In this document: positions 49,501 to 59,700 of the stretch, piece after piece
Position numbering within the stretch: the first letter of the stretch is position 1
Layout: the number at the start of each line of letters is the position of its first letter
The notes under the pieces: generated by a model
Told to the model about the DNA's origin: nothing
Database searches by the model: none
Seen by the model: only the letters and a program-made list of their open reading frames with translations
Program-made: the position numbers and the translations under genes
NCBI RefSeq assembly: GCF_932526225.1
Contig: NC_064036.1
Span: 2,915,501-2,979,500, forward strand
DNA from: Nematostella vectensis
Taxonomy: Eukaryota; Cnidaria; Anthozoa; Actiniaria; Edwardsiidae
DNA length: 64,000 nucleotides
Direction: 5' to 3'

Positions 49501-52500
49501 GTATAAGCCTGGCAAACAGTCGGAAATAGGCTCTTGATCGGAAATAGTGTCTTGGTCTTATTTCTTTTGATGTTGCAGCACGACGACAGGAGCAAGAGGC
49601 TTCAGAGTTTTGAAGGGATGTTCGAATTGGTCAATAGCTCACAGGATATCGAGAACTTTGTGAAAACCAATAACCCTGGTCAATTTACTCCACCCAAGAA
49701 ATTGTTTGAAAAGCCTGAAGACGGGACAGTGGTGGTGAGTAGCTTTCAATTTTTTAAGTAAAGATACTTTGTAGCATAGGGATAAAAGTTCACTTTTCTT
49801 TTTGACTTGCAGTCTGTCCCTGATGGAAAACTATCAGTTCATGCCTTAACAGAAACAGTACTGAAGCGTAAATACATAACGTTATATAAAAAGGTTGGTT
49901 TAGTATAATAATAATGCACGAGCAATTGTGTTTGAATAGTCAGCCTTAAGACTTCTCGTTTCTTAGTTTAGGAACCTCTCAGACGATGTAGAAAAAGAAC
50001 GACACGCTATTATCTCAGTTTCTGGACTTAAAGACAGGTAATAGACTTGGGCGAGAGTTTGATGATTCGTTTAAAAGATTTGGATTGCTCGTGATGAAGA
50101 GCTGTTACGTATCTTTATAAACCATTTCTTTTTATCCTCTAGCTATTCGAAGAATCCGTCCTATGGGCGGGCAGATACTGTGGACGCCAACCTCTTGGAA
50201 CAAAAGAACGAAATGAGATTGAAAGAGATGTATAAAGAAATCACAAATGACCAGGTAATATTTAACCATGGTTTGTTATTTTTTTACAACTGGTTCGAAT
50301 TTAATTAGGCTTTGAACATCCGAGGACTGATACGTCACTGTACGTAAAATGTAATATTTTGTGCATGTGATGATACACCTATTTCACAAAAGGTTGTCAG
50401 TGCAAATGGCAACTGGCAAATGGTAAATGGCTTTTGGGTACTAATTATTCGTAAAATTAAAGGTGTTAAATAAAGTCCAGTAATGTTAGCCAAGCATTGG
50501 TAACCTTTAATTGATAACTGTTTTGATTTATCCATATTCTTCGAGAATGGTTACTTTCGGTTGTAGAACTGCTGTTTACAAATCGCCATTTGCACTGACA
50601 ACCTTTATTGAAATAGGCGTATATGATTGCCGTTTGCAGTTAAGTCTATTCACGCCAGACGTCATGACCAAACTGAGCGTGAGTGACGTGGACTTGCAAG
50701 ACGAGGAGTATGATGATGATGAGAGCCTGACAAATATTTACGACAAGAGACAAAGTGTGATCACATCAGCCATGGCCAAACCCAAGACAACGCGTGCGGC
50801 CAAGCATGAGTTTGTAGAACACAACTTCAGAAAACCACAGTTCTGTTACTACTGCAATAAGCTTCTTAAAGGTAAGAAAACTCCTTCTTTTCTACTAATT
50901 GTAAGGCAAGATTACCGATCCAACAGATCTGAACTTACACTATTTAAAGGTGAAGGGGGAAGAAGGTGTATTTTAAGAAAAGGGGAGCCTCGAAAATGTT
51001 CAATGGCCTAAGCGTAAAAAGAAGTGCTTGAATTAGTAAAGATTTCAAATGTTTGTAACATCATCTACCTCCTTTTGTGCCCTGAAGAACTTGAGGTTTT
51101 TTAGATTAACCTAGTATTGAGATGACATTAACATAGTAAATTGGGATGGCACTGTGAGACATTTTGCTGACTTGATGGTAATGTCCTTTATGTGCCCAGG
51201 GTTCATCAAACAGGGCGTCAAGTGTAAGAACTGTAAGATGGGAGTGCATCACAAATGCCAGGAGAATGTACCAGCGTGTAGAGGCAGTCCACTTGTAGGG
51301 GTAAGACCTTCTTGTAACAAATGCAAGGAGAATGTACCAGCGTGTAGAGGCAGTCCACTTGTAGGGGTAAGACCTTCTTGTAACAAATGCCAGGAGAATG
51401 TACCAGCGTGTAGAGGCAGTCCACTTGTAGGGGTAAGACCTTCTTGTAACAAATGCAAGGAGAATGTACCAGCGTGTAGAGGCAGTCCACTTGTAGGGGT
51501 AAGACCTTCTTGTAACAAATGCCAGGAGAATGTACCAGCGTGTAGAGGCAGTCCAATTGTAGGGGTAAGACCATATCACAAATGCCAGGAGAATGTACCA
51601 GCGTGTAGAGGCAGTCCACTTGTAGGGGTAAGACCTTCTTGTAACAAATGCCAGGAGAATTTACCAACGTGTCGAGGCAGTCCACTTGTAAGGGTAAGAC
51701 CTTCTTGTAACAAATGCCAGGAGAATGTACCAGCGTGTAGAGGCAGTCCACTTGTAGGGGTAAGACCTTGTAACAAATGCCAGGAGAATGTACCAGCGTG
51801 TCGAGGCAGTCCACTTGTAGGGGTAAGACCTTCTTGTAACAAATGCCAGGAGAATGTACCAACGTGTCGAGGCAGTCCACTTGTAGGGGTAAGACCTTCT
51901 TGTAACAAATGCCAGGAGAATGTACCAGCGTGTAGAGGCAGTCCACTTGTAGGGGTAAGACCTTCTTGTAACAAATGCCAGGAGAATGTACCAGCGTGTA
52001 GAGGCAGTCCACTTGTAGGGGTAAGACCTTCTTGTAACAAATGCCAGGAGAATGTACCAGCGTGTAGAGGCAGTCCACTTGTAGGGGTAAGACCTTCTTG
52101 TAACAAATGCCAGGAGAATGTACCAGCGTATAGAGGCAGTCCACTTGTAGGGGTAAGACCTTATCACAAATGCCAGGAGAATGTACCAGCGTGTAGAGGC
52201 AGTCCAGTTGTAGGGGTAAGACCTTATCACAAATGCAAGGAGAATGTACCAGCGTGTAGAGGCAGTCCACTTGTAGGGGTAAGACCTTCTTATAACAAAT
52301 GCCAGGAGAATGTACCAGCGTGTAGAGGCAGTCCACTTGTAGGGGTAAGACCTTCTTATAACAAATGCCAGGAGAATGTACCAGCGTGTAGAGGCAGTCC
52401 ACTTGTAGGGGTAAGACCTTCTTGTAACAAATGCCAGGAGAATGTACCAGCGTGTAGAGGCAGTCCACTTGTAGGGGGTAAGACCTTATCACAAATGCCA

Positions 52501-55500
52501 GGAGAATGTACTAACGTGTAGAGACATTCCACCTTATAACAAATGTCAGGAAAATGCGAGAGCGTGTAGAGGCAGTCCACTTGTAGGGGTAAGACCTCAT
52601 CACAAATGCCAGGAGAATGCACCATCGTAGGCAGTCCACTTGTAGGGGTAAGACCTTCTTGTAGCAAATGCCAGGATAATGTACTAGCGTGTAGAGGCAG
52701 TCCACTTGTAGGGGTAATGTAGGGATAATTATCACGAGATGACGAATATTGTGGTGTATAAAAGCACATACACGGGAAACTATACGAGATTGGTAAAGTT
52801 TCTTGTTTCCTTTTTCTTTTCAGAAATCAAAAAGTAGAACCCTACCCACAAAGCCAGCTTATTTGGATACAGAGTTCGACTCTGATGATAGTATGTCGTA
52901 CAGTGACATCGATGAATCTACAACCCCTCCCGTTCGTCGGAAATCCTTCGGCTCTCGTGGCAGATATCAAGACGATCTCTATGGTAAGGATAACTAATAA
53001 TGAGGCGAATCATATTGCCAGGGATAAAGGTATCCTCAGTCGCGTGACTGGTTGGGGTCTTTTCTGTTCCCGTTAATGTAAAATATTTTTTGTCCGAGAA
53101 GGCAAGGTAAGAGGGATGTCTGCATTTTTGGTTTCCCTTCTAGTTGAGTTTTAACATTGACAATCTCTTGACCCTGCTTATCAATGCCATTTATCTTGCA
53201 GACACGGCGGAGGAATGTCTCAGTAGCGTGGTAAGTAAGAATAGGTATAACGAACATACAAAGACGTGCGTGGTACACTGTGGCATAATCAGTAATGTCT
53301 CGTTCCCAGGGCAGCAGAACGTTTGGAGTGGCCCTGTATGACTACGCCGGTGAAAACGATGGTGACATGCCTTTGAGGTATGCACACAGGCAAAGGTTTA
53401 TGGGGACTCTTGAGGATGTTTCACTTATCACATATTCTTTATTGTAGGGCTGGCGACCGGATTGAAATCAAGAGTACCGCGGATGATAGTTGGTGGGAGG
53501 TACTGAACTGCCTTCCTTTTTTTTCGGACGAGAGATGTGCATGAAAACAATTCGTATGTCTACAGGTGTCTCTGGTGTCGCGATCGTATCGTACTATGTC
53601 TAAAGGTGTCTGTGTGTATCGTAATGGTGTCGTACTTTGTCTATAGGTGTCTGATGGTGTCATGAACGTGTCGTACTGTGTCCATAGGTGCCCGTGTCCT
53701 GACCGTGTTGTTGTTGTTGTTGGTGTCGCAATCGTGACATTTCTACAGGTGTCTCTTGGTGTCGTGATTGTGTCGTGACATGTCTATAGGTGTCTGTTGG
53801 TGTCGTGATCGTGTCTTACCTTGCCTGTTGGTGTAGTGACAAGTATATAGGTGTCTGTTGTTGTCGTGATTGTGTCGTGACACGTTTTTGTGTGTCTCTT
53901 GATGTCGTGATCGTGACATGTCAACAGGTGTCTGACGTTGTCGTGATCGTGTCCTGACATGTCTAAAGGTGTCTGTTGGTGTCATGATTGTGTCGTGACA
54001 CGTCTATGGGTGCCACTTTGTGTCGTGATCTTGACATGTATATATGTGTCTGTTGGTGTCGTTATCGTCTCGTGGTATGTCTCTATGTGTCTTTTGTTCT
54101 CGTGATCGTCTCGTGGTATGTCTCTAGGTGTGTGTTGGTGTATTAATATATCTATAAGTGTTTGCGGCTGTCGCACCATATCTACCATGGTAGCTTCAAT
54201 GGTTATTTATGATAAATATTTTTTTTTCTTCTCTTCTGAAGGGAAAACGTGGTGACCTGACTGGATATTTCCCGGCTTCATATGTACAGGTACATAGAGA
54301 GCCGCTCTCGTTGTTGTCATTTGATATTAGGGTGATTAAGATCCACGACGCGGGCAAGAGGACGCCACCTCGCGCTCGATTGATTGACGTTTGATTGCGC
54401 GCGCACGCTAATTTTTGCCGGCGCCCCGTCCTGAAGAGGACGTGAAAAAGCATGAAATGCCGTTCTGAACAGGGGCCCGTTTCTCGAAACACCCGAGAAT
54501 TCTCGGGCCCGAAAACGTTTTATTCCTTAAATGTGAAAAGCTGGCTAATTCCTTTAAAATTTATGGTATCTAAATGTGTTGAAATATCGTCAAACATCGT
54601 GTTTTACCACAAAGATTCATGTGAAGGATAATCCTCTTTTTGGTTTTATAGATTTTGATCTTTCCCGAACTTCTCGGACCCGAAATTCACATTGCTAAAA
54701 TATTAAGAAAGTTCTCGGGACCTCGCAGTCACCCGAGACTTTTCGGGTAACTTTTTGGCTTTAGCAAAACTTCGAAAATAGCCCTATTGAGCGTAACCAT
54801 TTGGAATACAAACCAAGTGGAAGTTTAAACTGTTTCTAAAACATGAAAGCGGTTCTCCAGAAGAAAAACATGCGAAATTTTTTGAGCAAAAATGCAAAAT
54901 AAAGTTTTCGGGCCCGAGAATTCTTGGGTGTTTCGAGAAACGGGCGCCAGGACGCGACGCCGGCAAGAAAAGCGTTCGCGCGCAACCGAACGTGCGCGAG
55001 GCGGCGTCTTTTTATCGGCGTCGTGGATCTAAATCACCCTATTGTTTCATTGTTGCATGCACGTGTTGCCTCTGCTGCACTGTTAGCTTTTTATACTGCA
55101 CGTTCCTCGCGCGTGTAGACAGACCGCAATTTATTTATTTTTTGGTGCCAAAACGAGCATTTGTTAAGTCTTCTAGTATGTTGTGTATTTAGGTCATATC
55201 CAAAGACGAAACCATCTTGAGATGCTTATTTGACTTCGCGGGTCAGGAGAAGGATGAACTTAGTGTCGTAGCCAATCAAGTAAGTGAGGCATTCGCATAG
55301 GTAGCTTACAGGACATTCTAGTAAGTATGCACATGATTAACAAATTAACTCTTAGCACAATTCCTCGTGAGATGTCGCTCTCATTCATCATAATTATTTT
55401 TATGGGAGCAATTACCTTACCCTTACCCCCCTTTTAACAGCCGCACCCCACAGTTTAATTGAAATAAAAAAATCTCCTACCCCGTAGGGTCTTTTGGTTG

Positions 55501-55707
55501 GGAGGGGAGGCATGATTTCTAAGGGATAGGCGGACGCACCTCCGGTCTATAGGCCTGTTACTGTAATTTTTATTTAGAAAATAATCAAAAAATATATTGC
55601 AGATTCTGGTGCAAGTTCGGGACGAAGGCAATGGATGGATTATCGGAAGAACGGGGACCGTGGAAGGTGCGATCCCCAGCTCGTACGTGGAAATAGTGAC
55701 ACAATGA
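43567..55707 (+). CDS. F-BAR, C1 and double SH3 membrane-remodelling adaptor (Bzz1/FCHSD-like)
   Basis: Twenty-one exons assemble in phase: 43567-43669, 44688-44796, 45087-45153, 45791-45880, 48371-48433, 48515-48592, 48772-48888, 49334-49414, 49579-49734, 49813-49893, 49967-50037, 50143-50254, 50640-50871, 51200-51300, 52824-52983, 53202-53230, 53310-53377, 53448-53499, 54242-54289, 55193-55279, 55603-55707 (2010 nt, 669 aa). The start AATATGG has a strong context; another in-frame ATG lies at 43513. Residues about 1-290 are a helical F-BAR region (FVSKICAVKEQCANQLLSVV, HNAHNSYVLQLSAVNGM). Residues 432-480 form a C1 zinc finger with all His/Cys ligands. SH3-1 (551-606) has ALYDYAGENDGD, WWE and GYFPASYV. 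SH3-2 (607-669) has CLFDFAGQEKDELSV and IPSSYV. Such proteins bend membranes and recruit actin regulators. The F-BAR/C1/2xSH3 order recalls fungal Bzz1; the C1 is absent from vertebrate FCHSD. Exon 14 ends inside a minisatellite. Confidence 0.92.
45505..45690. mobile_element. MITE copy in F-BAR gene intron 4-5 region
   Basis: CAGGCGCGTACACAGGG at the left and CCTGGGAATGCACCTGG at the right form imperfect terminal inverted repeats. The interior (TTGGCAGCCAAAAAGTGGGT, CATATGATACCTATG) is nearly identical to 60050-60225, so both are copies of one non-autonomous family. It sits in the intron between exons 3 and 4. Confidence 0.65.
46213..46573. mobile_element. Possible MITE with repeated CAAACATTTGA-type words
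   Basis: The tract has many variants of CAAACATTTGAA / TGTTTAGCCA and begins TAAAGGTCATTG and ends AGCCAGGCCTTTAAG, weakly inverted. It resembles a short non-autonomous element, but the ends are unclear. Confidence 0.3.
46599..47839 (-). pseudogene. Collapsed Ty3/gypsy-like retrotransposon (gag joined to integrase)
   Basis: The leftward frame from 47839 (190 aa) is a gag-type protein (EWKHWPKTFENFIAECG, LSKDCNVKAVSAEQYREEL, FDQANALDLAQ). Without any protease, reverse transcriptase or RNase H sequence it passes near 47290 into a second frame (46599-47297) that is the C-terminal half of an rve integrase: YIHSDRGASLISQELKEYL, TTPYHPIGNSQVERYNGI. The internal deletion removes the middle of pol and the frames do not match. 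AGTAACCATAGTAAGGC occurs both at about 46693 and at 47873, flanking the coding part, as remnants of long terminal repeats or of deletion-prone direct repeats. Inserted in the F-BAR gene intron 4. Confidence 0.8.
51252..52716. repeat. 66-bp minisatellite made of F-BAR exon 14 end plus its donor site
   Basis: About 22-24 units. A full unit is the last 49 nt of exon 14 (CAAATGCCAGGAGAATGTAC... to CTTGTAGGG) followed by the first 17 nt of intron 14 (GTAAGACCTTCTTGTAA). Variants of 60 and 63 bp occur, all multiples of three, so the exon 14 frame stays open through about 20 units until an extra G near 52476. Each unit translates to a KCQENVPACRGSPLVG-type module that repeats the last two Cys of the C1 finger. 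The last three or four copies (52500-52716) are degenerate. The opposite strand is also open by chance. Confidence 0.96.
53555..54175. repeat. Degenerate minisatellite of GTGTC/GTCGTGA words in an F-BAR gene intron
   Basis: Diverged units of about 40-50 bp, each roughly TATAGGTGTCTGTTGGTGTC followed by GTGATCGTGTCGTGACATG. It starts about 55 bp after the exon 18 donor and runs to about 65 bp before the exon 19 acceptor, so it fills the intron. Confidence 0.8.
54329..55040. mobile_element. MITE with AGGGTGATT ends, carrying a second MITE inside
   Basis: The left end AGGGTGATTAAGATCCACGA is mirrored by the right end CGTGGATCTAAATCACCCT. ATT flanks both sides, a possible 3-bp target duplication as in PIF/Harbinger. 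The GC-rich arms (GCGCGCACGC, GCGTTCGCGCGC) are split by an inner element. Located in F-BAR intron 19. Confidence 0.75.
54473..54947. mobile_element. Inner nested MITE with GCCCGTTTCTCGAAAC ends
   Basis: GCCCGTTTCTCGAAACACCC on the left is mirrored by GGGTGTTTCGAGAAACGGGC on the right, and the adjoining GAGAATTCTCGGGCCCG is also shared, giving an inverted repeat of about 40 bp. It interrupts the GC-rich centre of the outer MITE, so it is the younger insertion. Confidence 0.75.
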
Positions 55708-56047
55708 TCCCTCGCCTTTCAGTATAGTCTACCGATTTATTCACCTGTTACACGGTGATCCCTAATCTTTTAATCTAGTCTACCGGTTTATTTACCAGCG
55801 ACACAGTGATCCCTCGCCCTTTACTCTAGTCTACCGATTTATTTACGAGTGACACAGTGATCCCTCGTTAGTTACTCTAGTTTACCGATTAATTTACACA
55901 GTGATCCTTGTTGGTTACCCTAGTCTACCAATTTATTTACCAGTGACACAGTGATCCTTGTTGGTTACTCTAGTCTACCAATTTATTTACCAGTGACACC
56001 TCGATGGTTACTCTAGTCTACCAATTTATTTACCAGTGACACAGTGA
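55697..56047. repeat. About 50-bp tandem array starting at the F-BAR gene stop codon
   Basis: The final coding bases plus stop (GTGACACAATGATCCCTCG) are the first copy. GTGACACAGTGATCC and TAGTCTACCGATTTATTTAC then recur about six more times, with internal deletions, to about 56047. This would be the proximal 3' UTR. Copies diverge more than those in the intron arrays. Confidence 0.85.
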
Positions 56048-56756
56048 ACAGTCGCAAAAATATCTAATTGTAACTAAATTTGTTCACCAACCAAAAAACA
56101 TGATAATTAATTTTTTTAAATTAACTTTTTTACTTCTATTTAATATAGCAAGGTTGGGTTTTAGAAATATATAAATGAAATAGCACATGTTCGAAAAGTA
56201 AAAAAAAAACGAAAACGTTGGAGAAATAGAAAGTTGAATTGAACAAATCATATTGTTAAAAAAACATGTATAATTGTAAACAATTATATAAAAATAAAAA
56301 TCTAATATTTGCTTATAGTGCCCTACTCTGTCTCCTAAAACTGCTCCATTAGCTTGCTTCCTGCAATTTGCGGATCTTGCCTCCCTCCCCACCCTTTTCA
56401 AACTGACATACATAATAACACACCGCTTGGAAGCATCTACTGTTATTTATTTGGGTATCTTTTCAATTGGGTGGGCATCTTACATGAAATTGATTGAGAT
56501 TTCTCTGTGTATCACGGATCTACAAGTATTCAAATGTTTAGTATTGTTTTCTATATGAAAGCATGTCATCACTATAATTACAATTAAGAAAGCCTTTTAT
56601 TGTGTCATAGAGATCACTCTCATATACATATTCCATTTCCTGCTAGAAAATATAAAATATAACTTTGTGTTCCACAAGGTACTGAATCTCTACATGACTG
56701 ACTTCTTCATTACAATTAAGACAATGGCTGCTAAGGATTTATCGATCTACACAGGC
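56048..56756. other. Convergent 3' ends of the F-BAR and NECAP genes
   Basis: AT-rich DNA between two converging stop codons. It must hold both 3' UTRs. AAATAAAA-type signals near 56290 on + could end the F-BAR transcript. No other gene is evident; the leftward 109-aa frame at 56084 has no recognisable features. Confidence 0.6.
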
Positions 56757-59700
56757 TTAAAACTGCACCCAGCCTCCACCAGAATTATTACTTGGGTTTG
56801 AGTTAGAGCTAGAGGAAAAAAAACAGGTTTAGTTTAAATTGCACACACATTAACTGAGCGCACAGAAGGGACAATAAATGCAGAGTGTTACACTGCTATT
56901 TGAAGTTAAAACTTGTAACTCTATTAAGCAGCACCCTTAAAAACATGCCAAAGTGGTAACTTAAGAGGTTGACCTCAGAATGGAGACTCAAAAGGAAAGC
57001 AATGAAACGTTATAGCCTATCTTACAATAAAAGCCACTGCAAATTGCCTAAATGATATGGGTTTTATGTCAAATTTGGTTAATCATTTTTGCCACTAAAG
57101 AGTTCTTCGATCCAGCAATGAGATTTTCTAGCTGCTTATTAGAGGTAATAGTATTATCATTGAATAATACAATTGGGATTGGATAATAGGGACCACAGCC
57201 ACTCGATGAAGGTGGTCGCTCAATAAAGGTATAAATACAACTGTATGACTAGAAAAGCTACAGACAAGCTGTAGTATACCTAGGTGGTTTGGGTAGGTGT
57301 GGTTGAATCGGGGGAAATAAATCATGGTTGAAATGGCGTTTTTTGCCTCTGTGAAAACAGAGGGGGTTTGCTGATATTTACAGGCCTTTACAGGGCTCTA
57401 ATAAAGAGCTAATGCTGTAAACATCAGTAAAGTCACTTTGTTATTTCACTAATTGGTCAATCAATAAGGCTGAAGAAAAGAATACTATGGGTAAAGCTAA
57501 ACCTACCTGTCAGCAGAGGTAAAATCTCCCCAGTCCGACAGTCCCTGCTGGGAAGCTGGTTGATTTGGTGTTGATGAGGATACAAAGTCAGAGAATAGGG
57601 ATTGAGAGGAGATGGGGTTTTGAACTTGAGGAGTTCGTCTAGGAGAAAGCGGAGACATACCATCACCAACCGCCCCGGGGGGAGGGGCTAGTTTGGGTGC
57701 AGTGCTCCCAGGTGGAGGTGGGAAAGCCCCTATCGATCCACCAGCTGAAAAATAAAAACAGTCAAGCAGCAAATGGTCACAGAACAGTCAAAGATAATGT
57801 GAAAAAATCAACTGCAAACAAACCAAAAGAGTAAAGAAAGCCATTATCTAGGGTTCCGACAGATTTAAATTAATTATCTAATTGAGACATTTAGCTTTTT
57901 TTTTAAATGTACCGCACTAAAGGAGCACAACTTTTATTGAAGGTATTACCAGTATGGCCTTCTCATTTCATCACAGAAACAGTGGCACCTTTTTGGGAAA
58001 CCCTGTAATCCCTGGGAACCTTGGATGCTATAGCGAATGAATTCTTAGTGAAAGGAAAAACTATTCAAGCTACAGTAAATCAGACATTTGCAAAACTAGG
58101 GCTTCACATATCAAGTTGCAAATACTTTAAACCAAATATAGCAAATACACATTTATGTCTATACAAGCCCAGGTGTCTAGCCATTGATTCACAGAACATT
58201 GGTGGCTATATAAAGGTAACCTTCATACTAAATAGTCATACTTTTGTGTGCCTGAAACATTGCTTACCTGGCTTAGGTCTGTTTGTAGATTTTGAACTCT
58301 AAATTGGATAATAATATATGACAATCAGGTTTTGAGTCATATTCAGAATGGCAAATCACAGGTAGCCCAAGCTCTTTATTTGTCCCTATTGATATTTATG
58401 GTAAATAAAGGGCGTAAAACAAAATTATTGAAAAATAAAAAACAACTTGTTGAAAAGACGTGTGTAGTCTAGTGAGTTGTGTTTGTGTTTATTTTTAGAG
58501 AGTTCAACTCACACTGCACCTTGTAATTTTAGAAAATCTTGTGTTGATTGTAACTCTATAATATTCAGTTTATTTAGAAAATCTTCCTACCCCAATATTT
58601 ATGTGTATAGTTTGTCCTTCTTTGAAAGCCAAGTCCAGCTTGGGCTCATCTGCTTTTGGCAAGCTTTTCTCTGCCTCAAATTGTTCATTCTGCTTAACCC
58701 ACCTGAAAAATCACAAAAATAGATGAACACTTGAATAAATGATCACTTCTCAAAAACCAAATCAATGAGCAAGTGTTAAACATGCAAGTCAGCGCAAAGT
58801 GCTGCAGGTTTTGCTACTTGTGACAGCTTGTGTTTTATTTGGCCTCCAGCTTGATATCATAGAGTAAAAGAATCTCTTAGACTATTTGACCTTTTGCTAT
58901 TTGAAATCTGTAATTAAGTACCTTGATGTAGGTAGGCCATAACAAACAGTAATTTGCAATCACAGTTTCTGGTGCTTACTTGAAATGATCTTGTAATGCA
59001 ACATTGAAATCAAATGCATCTCCTCGGTCTGAGAAACCCATTCCTATAAACGCATGCCGTCCTGTTGGACATCAAAGCAACATATCTAAACAACACTTTT
59101 CGGACAAACTGTCTGGCAAGTTATTTTGAGTTATTTCAATATGAGTTATTTGAGTTATTTCTATATCTATATTTCCAGTATAAGCGTACGCTACTTTATA
59201 CTATTGTATAGGGGAGTAATTTATTAAAGTAAAGTTAAAGTGATTTGTTACAGTGACTTACCATTATCATCGACAATCTTTAATACAAAGTATCTGCTGC
59301 TATCCAGGACCCCCTCTACTGCTAGACCAGGGTAGTTATCCACTGGACACTTAGCAAACAGTTCACCTAAATAAACATAAACCAATAGTTTATCAGGAAT
59401 TTGTCAACAACTTAATATTCCATCATCATTATCCTTCCACCTAAGCTGAGATAGCCCACATTTTTTTTCTCCACATCTTGTCTGCCAAGGGACCCTGTGT
59501 CCCTAGAGAGTGTATAAACAGGGATTGACAGTTTGCTGGACCTCTTGGGGGGGGCATGTTTTTAAAAAGCATTCACAAAATTCATGTTATGCAGAGGAAT
59601 ACTTATGAGTTGTTTAAGCCCTTCTATGGAGGGGGAGAGGTTATAAAGTCCTGTAACATTTTCATCACACTTTTAAATGCAATAAGTAATGTCACTGAAA

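Noticed and set aside
51218-52492. Minus-strand frame of 424 codons plus shorter ones over the F-BAR array
   Set aside because: Antisense reading of the 66-bp repeat; the + strand has a real exon with matching phase and a C1 finger.
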